Positions 1 through 12,300 of a DNA stretch of 64,000 nt are shown here, in pieces. Origin of the DNA: Dermatophagoides farinae (taxonomy: Eukaryota; Arthropoda; Arachnida; Sarcoptiformes; Pyroglyphidae); the NCBI RefSeq assembly GCF_024713945.1, contig NC_134681.1, forward strand, positions 3,111,001-3,175,000. The letters are read 5' to 3'. Numbering within the stretch: the first letter of the stretch is position 1; each line of letters opens with the position of its first letter. The notes beneath the pieces were generated by a model that saw only the letters and a list, made by a program, of their open reading frames with translations, was not told the DNA's origin and made no database searches. The translations under genes were made by a program, and so were the position numbers.

Positions 1-2406
1 CAAAATCAAAAGTTGGACAAGAGAAAAAAAATTTCTTTTCTCATTATTTTTCAAAAGAAAAATGACTAACGACGATAATGATGATGAAACACTTGAAACG
101 CATATGAATCAGAGATGAGAATGATGATGATCATGACAACAACAAAGTTCATTGCTTTGATTTTCATTGTTAATTCGTATATATCCACTTCAATTCTGGT
201 CTTTCTATCTCAGTTTTTTTTTGGCTGGTTGATGCATTGAATTTGTATCCAAATGCGATAAGCAGATGAAAACATTGCCAAAGAAATGAAAATGAAACAA
301 AAATAAATAAATTAGCTGCAGACAAAAACAGACTTTTTTCCTGATCAAGAAAAAAAAAACGAAAAAACGAAACCCGTGAATATCGAAAACTTTGAAACTA
401 AAAACTAACTTAATAATGGCTAACCAAGCCAACTACAGCCAGGAAAAATTTGTAGTTATTTTGTTTTCTGGAACAAAACAAAAAAAACAAATTTCAAAAA
501 CAAAATTAGACCCGAAAAAGCTGTTGAAAATTAATTAATAATTTATTTACAATAAAAGAAGAACAGAACGCAAAATGCAAAACCACGAATCTAATAATGA
601 CACACACAGAAAGAGAGAGACAGAAAGATAGCAAATGGTTAGCTAAAAAAATAATGAGACAGGAGCATTAAGCAAAACAAAAAATAGTTACAGAAAATTA
701 CTTCAAGTCGACACACGCAATGGAAAAATGCATTGCTTTGGATTGTTCACACACACACAAACAAACAAACCATTGAAGATGATGGCCAAGTTTACTTTCT
801 GGCCGAAAAGAATTCTATATGATGATGGTAAATCATAATAACAATAATGGAATGAAACTGAAAACAAGTCATCTCCAAAAAAATGATGATGAAATTTTTG
901 TTAAATTTCTTAATTTCTAAATGTTTCATTCATTCATTCTTGTCGGTTTTTGTTTTCATTGATTAAATTGAATCGATTTTTTTTTACAAAAAAAAAATTG
1001 ATGCTGCCACCACCATTGGCGAAAGACAGACAGATTGATTGAAAATCGATTGTGTTTCATACATGGCACAATGTTTGGTGGCAATATTATTAGCCGAACC
1101 CAAAGAGTTGTTGGTTGGTTGGTTTGAGAAAACCAAAAATTGCAAACTCTCATTGATCATTGGCAAAAAAATGGAATCTTTGTGAAAACAAAAAAGTCAG
1201 CAGAAAGAGAACATTTAGATCGATAATGATGATGATGATGAGCAAAGGGAAATAATTAAAAAGTTATTATATAAAATGTACATAAAATAAATGATGATGA
1301 TGATGATCAGGAGAATCTCAAGAGATCAAATGAAATGAACCAAAAAAAAAGAAGAAAAAAAACATTTACAAATTCGAATCATCATTCGAAAGTTTCATTT
1401 CATTTCATTTTATCATCAGGGAAAAAAGTCAACTTTTCATATAACTAGGGCAAAACCGGGGTGGTGACGATACCAGTTTCAATTGGAACACACTAAACAC
1501 ACATACACACACAATACAGCAACGAATGAATAGGGATCAAACAAAAAAAATTAGGAAAGCAAAGCAAAGCAAAAAAAATACTAGACAGGAAATAGTCAAA
1601 ATCTTTTTTTTTTGTTTTACAGACAATTTTTTTTTGTTTGAAAAAAAAACTTTTTTTCAAAATAGAAAAAAAAATCACAATGGACGAAAAAAAAGAATAT
1701 GAAACATTTCATTTGACATTCATATATTCATGTATACCGGGTGAGGCTATATTTTCACAAGGAACTAAAAATCATTTTCTTCATCTAGGAATCGGAAATT
1801 TTTTTTCGGAATCTTTTTCAGAAAAAAAAACTTTTTTTTATGAGCCAAAAAAAAAATAGTGAAAAACAACAGGCCGGGTAAATTTTTTTTTCTATATTTC
1901 CAAGGACAAAAAAAGTTTTGTTTTTCTGTCATCTCTCTCTCTCTTTGCTTATTGTTTTGAAGTTTTTTGGTTCATCCACAACATCATCATAAAGAAATCA
2001 ATGATCGAATGTGTGTGTGTGTGTGATGAATAGAAATAGCAAAACACCAATGATGCGAAACAAAACAACAACAAAAACAGAAAACAAAGTTGTTGTTGTA
2101 GTTGTTTTGTTTGACATGACTAAACTTTTAGGGAACCATTTTTATTGGTTGGTTCAATAGTTTATATTCGATATGAATGATGATGAATAGATTCTTCAGA
2201 AATAGATTTATTGGAAAAACTTAGAGCAGAGTAGTGAGCTCACAGAAAGAAAAGACGCAAACTTCTCTCTCTCTCTCTCTCCCTCTCTTCTATTACTATG
2301 CTATGGTATTATGAAATGGTTTTTCTGTAATAAAATTGTTAAAAATGATAATAAAAATGTTTTCGAAAAATTCGTGTCAAAAACAACAACAACAACGACA
2401 ACTTAC
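1..2406 (-). other. Plexin intron 6 (continues off the left edge)
   Basis: Downstream of the donor at 2406 on the minus strand I find no further plexin exon. The stretch holds A/T homopolymers, GAT/ATC triplets (about 1227-1305), a TC tract (2264-2287) and a short GT tract near 2011-2024. Short ORFs here are low complexity. Confidence 0.6.
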
Positions 2407-3304
2407 GTGTATCCGTCTGTATTAATGGTAATGTATCGGTTGATGGTGTTGGACAAAATACACCGGTTGGTGAACGTGTTGCATTCGTTGTCTGTGATTT
2501 ACCATACATTGTGAATACACAAAGATAATGGCCATTCTCTGTCATTGGTAAATTATCGATGACAAGATTGAGCTATATTTTTTTTTGCAAAAAAAAAAAT
2601 TGAAAATTGAATGATTATGTTTTGTTTCATCACCAATTCACGCACACACAGACACACACATACCGTTCGTGTTGTTGTTCGTTGTATTTGAGCGGGATTT
2701 ACATTTGAAATTGTTGTACATTTACCGCTTTTATATGAAAGCCAATATAACGGATCGGATGTTGCTTCGGCACAATCATTTCGAATGGAACATCTAAAAT
2801 GAACGAAAGTTAGAAATTCAAACCACATATCTAAAGAGGAAATATTAAAACAAAAACATACTTATTTTCTAATGAACACCAACCACAATATGGATCACGT
2901 GCACCAAGACAGTCCATACAAGTACGATGTTGATGACATTCTTGTACTTTGACCATTGTCACTCGCCTGGTTGTCATGACATAAAGATAACCATGAGCCA
3001 CGAACATATCCGGATTGATACGATGTCCTTGTTGTATGACGATATCGGCAAATTCATATGCTTTTATCGATACACGTGATTGATCCATATTAATCTGGTG
3101 ACGTTGTCCTTCAATCACTACTTTTTTCAAATGTCCATCATTGGTACCCAAAAATGCGACTGAATAATCATTAGTTGCAGTTGCAGCCACTGATGTAAGT
3201 AGCACATTATCAAACATTATTGCTGGTTCGGTTTCAATTGGATTTGTTGTTCCTAATGGTTGATTGACATCCATACCACAAAAATCTTCTTTTATTTGTA
3301 CTTG
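2407..3304 (-). CDS. Plexin coding exons 4-6: end of Sema, PSI, start of IPT region
   Basis: Exon 4 (3304-2862, acceptor TACAG, donor AA|GTATGT) finishes the Sema domain (NDGHLKKVVIEG, YLYVMTTRRVTMVKV) and starts the PSI domain. Exon 5 (2793-2664, acceptor TTTTAG, donor ACG|GTATGT) supplies the remaining PSI cysteines. Exon 6 (2572-2407, acceptor AAATATAG, donor C|GTAAGT) continues into a beta-rich segment ending VFCPTPSTDTLPLI. Introns are 68 and 91 nt. All phases match. Confidence 0.88.
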
Positions 3305-6300
3305 CTGTATTTTCCATTAGAAAAAAAAGAGAGAAAGAAAAATTCAAATTAGTGAAAATGAAAACCAAATGAAAAATTGGAATGAAAGCAAAGGATTGAG
3401 AAAATGGAAACAAATTGAATTAACAAACAAAGGAAAGAAAGAAAAAAAACCATTATGAAAATCATCCTATTGTAGAATGGATATCATGAAGAGAGAGAAA
3501 GAAAAATAGAAATAATCAAGTGGATTGATTCTCGAGAAGATTCTCTCTCTCTCTCTCCGTGTGTTAATGCATTCATTCTAGTTACAGTTGTTGTTGTTGT
3601 TGTTGTTGTCGTTGAAACTCTTTTTCTTTCTCTCTCAAAACGATATATATTGTTCCTGGAACAAAAAACGTGTTGTTGTTCATCTTAATATAAACAGTAG
3701 AGAGTGAAACACTTGAAAAATAATTGTAATAATTAACCCTTTGCTCTCTCTCTCTCACTTTTGCTGTCCGGGTATATTTTTTTATCCAAAAACAGTGAAA
3801 AATACAAAAGTCTGTACTTTCAAATGTAATGAGTCGGGTGATGTATGTTTGTTCGTTTTTAAATTGGTGAAAAACATACACCGATTACACACATAACATC
3901 CGAACATTTTTTTTTTTTGGAAATTATACAGACAAATTATTATTATTGTTATGCGACAACAATAATAAAAAAACAAACAAACGTGGAACAATTGTGAATT
4001 GAATATTGAATGAGTGAGTGTGGGTGAACGAATGAAACAAAACGGAAAAAAAATTCTGGACCAATCATAAAGTGACATTATGATCGTGGTGAGGCTGGTT
4101 CAATGGGTAGCAAGAAAAAAAAATTTATTGCATATTCAGCAAATGATTTTGTTTATAGAATATATAGAGTATAGAACGTACGATGGACATCAAAAGAAAT
4201 GAAATGAAATAACCGAGAATAATAATTTTTCTGCTGACATCAATAAGAACAAGAAGAAAAAGAATTTATCCAGAAATTCTTGTGTGTGTGTGTGATGATT
4301 TTTTCTATTCACTCAATTCTTTTGTTTGCTATTTGCTTCTCTGCAAATCGCGTGTCATCAAGGATTATCGAGTGCTTTTTTCTTGCCCCAGCCGTTTTTA
4401 TTTGCCTATTCTTAATCGACATTCTAAAAGAGTGTTCCGTACCAAAAAAGTAAAAAATTTTCATTTTGTTTGATTTCCAATGAAACAATGACGTAAAAAA
4501 CCGTAATCGTATGAATGAAAATGGATGATGAGGATGGTGATGTTTCCAAATATTTTCAAATATATAGAGAGACACGACGAGGGTATATTATTTTTGAGTA
4601 TCTAATTCTGTACACAAACACACACACATATTGGACATTATCTTAGCGCTGGTCAATGGAAATGGCTGGCTGCTTTTATTGAAAACTTTTTGGTTTTCGA
4701 TTTTTCGTTTTTGATGATTAAGACAAGGATGATGATGTTGATGATGATCACAAATCGAAATGTTAAAATTCTAATGATGATGATGACCAACGATATATAT
4801 ATATAGTCATAGTCATCATTGGGTAATAATAGTGAAATTCAATTGAGTAAGCAAAAAAAAAAGGGAAAAAGAAGATAGAACTTTCTCTCGGTGGCTTTAT
4901 CGTCGTCGTTATATCGTGACAATAGCGCAATGAAAAACAAAGCAAAATTTTCTATCCAAATGATGATATTTAAAATAAGAATCCTGATGGAAAAAAAAGA
5001 AAGAAAAGAACAAAAATCCAATAATGTCATCAACGACAACATTCATTTTCATTTCATTCTTGATCATCATCATCATCATCGTCATCAAAACCATAATAAT
5101 AAAATAAACAACAACAACGAAAAAAAACGCAAGAAGAACAAAAACAAAATAACAAAACAAAAAACAAAACAGAAAATTTGAAATCTTCGTCACACACACG
5201 ATAATGGAAACATTTTTGGAGTCTGTATGATGATGATAATTCGTTTAATTATAAATCGATTTTTTTTTGTTTTGTTTCACACATTCTTATCATCATGAAT
5301 GTATTGCTTTGAAAAAAGAAACAACAAAAATGATGTGAACAAGAGAATTCAATATAATTCAAGAATGGAATATTATAATCAATGTAAATGGATAGATAGA
5401 TAGAACAAACGAAAAAAATTTTAGGAAATTTTCCCGGAAATTTTTTTGCCCATAAATTTTTAGGATAAAAATTTTTAGGGAAATTTGGTTTTTTTAAACC
5501 ACGCGCCGGCGGCTACTGCACTAGTTTAAACTGGAAAATATTAGGTATATGTGTGTGTGTGAGTGTGAAAATTTCTCTTTTACATAATATCCAGGTATGG
5601 GTGATTATTTCACATTCATTATGATCATCATCACCATAATTCACACACAATAAACAGACATAGACATTTACTAGACATATACCAATTCAAAAAGAAGTAG
5701 CATCAATGCAGACGATGTTCGAATTCGACCAGTCCATCATCAATGGTATAAATACCGACATTCGACAACATCAAACTGTGGTAATTTGGTGGTTTAATGA
5801 CAGAAGAAAAATATACAGTTTTAAATTTAACGTGAAAAAAAACTTTTTGTTCACCTGTATCGGATTTCAATCATCTATTTTTTTCTGTTTCGAGAGAGGT
5901 AAGAAAATTTTGACAAATACCCAAGTTTTCATCAATCTAAACATATAATTTTCACCATCTTATTTGGTGATGTTATCTATTTTGAAAAGAAGAAATTTGA
6001 AACCACGAACGAAGATGAAGTTCAAACGAATTTTGGGTCGATTACGACATTCAATTCGTCGTCGTCGTCGCAATCATGGCTACTATAATGACGAAGATAA
6101 TTGTCAATTACAAAATATATTTGAAAACGAACACTTACAAGATGGATTAATTTTTCCTAAAGAAGAAAAACAAAAAGTTCCACCGAAACCGAAGCCTATC
6201 ATTACTGATGATAATGATAAAAAGGGTTTGCAAATTGTTCAATTGAAAGAACAACCACATCATTGTTATTATCGTCATTGTTCAGAAAATTATCGATTAT

Positions 6301-9300
6301 TCATTCGTGATCGTTATTCAAATGAATCGTTTCTGATCAATGGTGGCTCAGATATCTCATTGTTTCCAAATGAGATTCAATTTTGGAATCATTATCGATC
6401 GAAAGAATTGAAAAAATGGCAAAAACAATGCAAAAAACAGTACGGCGTTCAAATCAATGGTGCCAATATGGTATTTGGCGAAAGCCTTATTGGCACTGGT
6501 GATGATTGCAAGAAACAAGAACAAATGAAAATCACTGGAAAATTTTTCATTGCATTGGATTTTGGTTTTGGCCATGAATTTGTTTTTGAATTTTATCTTT
6601 GTGAAACTGAGTACCCGGTGATTGGTGCAGATTTTCTTGCTCATTATCATCTACTGCCGGATTATCTTTGCCAACAATTGATTGATTTTGATTATCATCG
6701 TAAAGTTGATTGCCAACTATTTCCTACAGTAGTGGATCGACGTAATGTACGTAGTTTGGTGAACATTCGTCAACCACCAAGCGAAATATGAACGAAACAC
6801 GAAAATTTTTCATCACAATCGCGTGGCCTTTGAAATTTGATATCGATCGATCGAATGATTTTTTTTCAATTTCAATTCAATTCATGTCAATTTTTATATT
6901 CTTGACCTCTAGTAGTTTGTAGTTACAATAATAAAAATCAAAATTCAAAATTTATGTGTCAAGATGATTTTTTAATAAAAAACAAATTCTTTTTGAAATA
7001 TTTATGTTCACTCCATTCGAGTAGTCGTGTTTTCCCTGCACTAGAATAATGCGGAAATTAAATGAATTGTAAACAGAAGAAACGAACGAACGAACCAACC
7101 ACCACCTCTTTCCTTCCTCGAGTTTGTTCTCGGTTTCTGAATATTGAGAATTGCTTTTTTTAGTTAGCTTTCTCTCGCTCTCTTTTTAAATCAAGAGGCT
7201 GACGATTGAATGAATAAAAATGAAATGAAGCCAACTGGAATAATTGTCAATTCGAGTGAAAAAATGCATAGAACCTGTATTGTTGTTGTTGCTGTATTGC
7301 GCCGATTAAAGAGAATTTGCCAGATACAACACAGACACACAGTGAAAAAACGATTCTTGAAACTTTTTCTTCTTCTTCCTCAAAGCTCTAGACAGTGATT
7401 CTGATCAAAGAAGAATAAATGAAATTATTGAAAAAAAAATAAAAAGAAAAAAGTCTTCACGAGACGTGTTAAACGTAATAACGATGAATTTTCTTTCTTC
7501 GAATAATTTTTAGTCTCACTATTAATTTAATATTGATTGACATGCGAAAGTAGGCAAAAAAAAAACGACAAACGCACGAACACATAAACACACACAAAAA
7601 AAATGAGAATTCTAAATCAATTTCATGTGTTCATTTTGGTCTAAGTATGTATCACAGCAAATGAAATAATAAAAAAAAAGTTTCAATGTAAAAAAGAAAT
7701 TTGATCCAAAAACATAAGTTGAAGCTCCGTTTGTCAAATTCATATGTACAACAACAATAATTAATTAATTCAATTCACATATAACGTAATAAAATGGAAT
7801 ATATATAAATAAACGAAAACCTCGATTTCGGGATTTCAGGATTTCGGTTCGTTTTTTTTTTATTCTGGTGAAGGACATAAAGCAAATAAAGCTAATAAAT
7901 AATGAAACTGTTAATATGTATGAATGGGAATTGAATAGAAAAAAAAACGTAGTAAAGTAAATACATTCTATCTACAATCCACCACAACCACTGCTAGATT
8001 GATTAAAAATAAACGAAATTGATCAATGTTGATCAATGATGATTGAGTGTATGGAATATTAACCAATTTCAATGTTTGATTATTTGTTTTTTTCTCAACA
8101 TATAGAATTATGCTTGAATCAAAAACTCATTATTGATTCATATGTTTAATTTCTTCACTTTCATTCATTACGGTAGTAGTGCCGTTTATATATCATTGAT
8201 TTTCAATGATCCATACTCAAAAACAAGAGTAAAAAATTTGGCTAATTTGATTTTCATTTGATACAAAAATCACAGTTGTTGTTGTTTTTGTTGTTGTTCT
8301 TAAATTGCAATTGATTTGACTATTTCGTTTGTGTGCGTTATGTAATATAATAATATGATCCTTGTCGAGCTGCAATGACAATCAATGGTCAATGTGGATC
8401 GTAGTTTTTATAATAATAACTGTGTTGTTAGTGTGTAACCGAATAAAAAAGAAATATAACACACACACAGAAACAGAAACAGAAAAAAGCAAGATTTGTT
8501 TTCGACTTTGAAATATAAAGAAAATGATTTTTCTTTCCTTTTTCTGTTTTCGCTCATTTTCGACATCGACATAATCATCATCATCATCATCATCGTGCCC
8601 GTGTATCGAATATAGAGATTATCGAATAAGTTTTCTATTCCCGTTTTTTTGGGTATTGAATTCATGTCTGTATTTGTTCTGTTTCGAGCAAAAAGAGAGA
8701 GAGAGAGAGAAGAAAAAACGATCCAGACCCAAAACAGCAACAAACTTTGAATCAACATTTTTTCGGAAAACATGGAATCAACCAGAGAAATTTGAGCGAA
8801 TAATATAAAGTGTGTGTGTATGTGTGTGCATGTGTGCACCAATTGGACAAATCAACACAACGAAAAAGAAAGAGAGAGAGAGAAACCTAATTATTAGCGA
8901 AACCAAAAAACGAAACAGAGAATGGGAAAATAAATATCACAAGGAAATGAATAAAAATAACAAATCCGAGACAGAGAAAAAAAAATCTCGAATAACAAAT
9001 TAATCAATAATAACGATAATAATATTGAGCAGAATCGAAAATGGCAAAATCAAATCAAATTCGAATCATGGTCTGGTTCATGAATTTCGAAATGAAATGA
9101 AAGAATGATCCAAATGTGAATGTGTGCTATTTATTTTTTTTTTTGTTGCATTGCATTCATTAAACGATGCCGTTTGTTTTGTCAGGATCATGGAATCTTT
9201 TTTTTCTGTTTGTCTAATGAATATTCCATCATTCATTTCACTTAATGATGTTTTGAATGTTTCCAAAAAAAATCATCAATCGGATTGAAGAAACAAAAAA

Positions 9301-12300
9301 AAGAACGAATGTAATGATGATATAGCTTCAGGGCTATTCATATAGAATGGAAAAAAAATTTCACCCGGTTTTTTTATTCATTTAACAACACAAATCTAGA
9401 CATCCACCAAAAAAAATCATTCATTTCAATTCATTAATTCAACATTTCACAATAATAATCGATCACAGAAAAAAAACCACAGACAACAAAAAAAAATTGA
9501 GGCTAATCGACGAAACAAAAAAAAAACCGAAAGAGCAAAGCTTCAAAAAAATCATTATCATTCAATTCAATTCAATTCGATTTGATTCGATTTTTCGTCA
9601 TTTCATTCACATCATCATCATCATTTTCGCGGGTAAATGAAAAAGTTACGATCGGCCCGGAAAAAAATTCGACGGATATATTGATTTGATTCACTAGAAA
9701 TAACAGAACCGATCAGGAGAAAAAAAACCATTCCATTCAAAAGCTCCAAGTTTACGAGAACATTTTCTGTTGGATCAAAAAAAAAAACAGAATAAAAGAA
9801 AAAAAACAAAATCAACAAAATTGTGACAAGTTTTTCTTTGGCGACGACCCCATTTGACAACCGAAACACATAAAAAAATCAATATCATAAATCCCATTCA
9901 AAGAGTCAAATCAAATAATAAAAAAAAGGTTTGAGTTTTCGGTGCTTGATCTTTTTTGATACTACACATACACTATCATCATCATCATTTTTTCAGGCTA
10001 ATTTATTTGTTCTTGTCGTCGTTTATCGTCCATCACCCGTTTATTGTGTGCGTGGATGATGGAATGAAAACAATAACGAAAAAAAAACCGAATAATTGTT
10101 AATCAGAATGTTGAACAAATTGGCCGCATGCGTATAGAGAGAAATATAAAAAAAAGAAAGTTTTTTTTTCATCATTTATCGATTCGATCAAAAAGTGTGA
10201 TTGACACGAATCGAATCGATAAATAGAAAAAAAAATTAAACCGGGTATTGTTTGATTTGTCGGAAACATTTTCTGTGTTTGTTTCTCGTTTTTTTTTCAT
10301 GGTGAAAAAAAATTCACAAACACCGTGGTAATTTATCTCACATCGAATGAATATCTTGTTGCCTTTCTGTTGTTACACTTTTATTGGAAAAAAATATGGA
10401 AATAACTTGATTAGACTTTATTTTTTATTTTGATCAAGATTATTATTGTTATTATTAAGGAAGAGGATCTCTGTTTCCACCAAACGATCCAGGATCAACA
10501 ACAACAACAGTGAAAACAATTTGGAAAAACAATTCTAAACACACACACACACGGAATTGAGGCAATGAACCAAACCGTATGTGATAAAAAAACTTTTGCA
10601 CATGAAACACATGAAAAGTCAATGTGTATTTGTCGACTAGAATACAAACGGCCATATTATTGTTATTTTGGTATTCGCAGTTGTTTTTTTTTCAATTTTG
10701 AATATACCATTTGTTTGTGTGTCACAGCTGAACTGAACGATAGTAGTGGGGAGGTGGTATATACACATTATTTTCATTGTTTTTCCACATAATATGGTTA
10801 TTAAATTTAATTTAATTTTTCAAAAAAAAAAATTATGATAATCAATCGAACCAAGGAGAAACAACACAAAAAAAATTATCATCCACAAAATTACGATTAA
10901 TTGATTGATTATCAATTGATGAAAAGTGGATTTGGAAATCGAGATCTCGTCTCAAAACACTATCCAAAAAAAGATAAAATTTTCAATTTCAATAATAACA
11001 AAAGACTTGACTAATCAATCAAGAAGGATTATAAAATGATCATCATCATCATCAAAAGCTCAAAGAATGATAATTGATGAAAAAAAAATTGAAAACATTT
11101 TTAACCATTCATAAGTGCGATTGATTCTTTTTTTTGTGGTCAACAAAATTTGTTTCTCTAACTCTGGAGAAAAAAAATGTATTCCATAATCATCAAAAAT
11201 GTCCACAATTGTGTCACCATCTTCATATTGATGGCCATCATCGTTACGCAAGGTGAGTGTTGTAAATTGTTTTCAATTTAAAAATTATAAAAAAAAAATT
11301 TCATTTCATTTACAAAACACAGTACAACAAGCAAAAGCAGCCACCACAACAGCCGAAGAAGATAAAATAAAACAACAATATCTTGATGAGGCTGAAAAAA
11401 TTGATGAAAAAGCAAGAAAATTGATTGAAAAATTTGAAAATAATAAAAATATCCAAAATCAAACTGATTTAGATGATCAAATATGGCGTTTGAAAACGGA
11501 AATAATTGAATTGGAAAAATCGATACGATTCATGAAAGAAACCGATATACGACAAACTGATCAATGGAATTTTTCAATCAAACAATTGAAAAAACATGAA
11601 ACCAATGTCAACGATATGATTGAAATGCTACAACATCATTATAATTTGGCTTTTTCCCTATTATTGGATCGAAAATTATTAGCCATCACCATTGTAATAA
11701 TCATTGTTTCATCAACATTTTTTTGATGAATTGACAAAATAAATAGCTCTTATTATAGAGAGAAAAAACAAAGATTACTCAAAAAAAAAAAAATTTTTTT
11801 GACATTGGATTCCGGTTCATTAATGATTACTAATCAAATAAATAGATAAGGAAAGGTGTTTGATTGAAAAGAGATTGAGTGTGATTGTCGTTGCTTGCTA
11901 TGTATGATATTGAAATCGTATGCGTATGCGTGTGTGTGTGTGTGTGTGTGAGTGTATGATCAATAAATCTGATAATCTCATCCATCAATAGTTGGTGAGA
12001 TAAATAAATCACTACCACTCAAATACAAGATCATTCTACTATTTGCAACCATACATTAAACATCATCAAAATCATAATTATTTTAAAAATTTGTGAGAAA
12101 AAAATGATGAAAACAAATTTCATTTTGGTGGCCACCGCCATAATTATGGTCATTTCATTGGTTACAGTCAATGCTGCCAATGGTAAGTGTGTAAGAAAAA
12201 AATTCTTGTTTTTTTCAAACTAAAATTTTTATTGTTTACCCAAATCAAAACCGAATACCCCTCAAAAAAAAGGAGAACAAAAAATGAAAGAAAGACAAAA

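Noticed and set aside
1638-1859. 73-codon plus-strand ORF within the plexin intron
   Set aside because: Mostly translated A/T homopolymers; no signal peptide, domain or polyA context.
5706-5948. Upstream 80-codon ORF before the retropepsin-like gene
   Set aside because: It overlaps the TATA-like box and lacks protein character beyond its first residues. It might contribute a spliced leader through the GTAAGA donor, but no acceptor is convincing.
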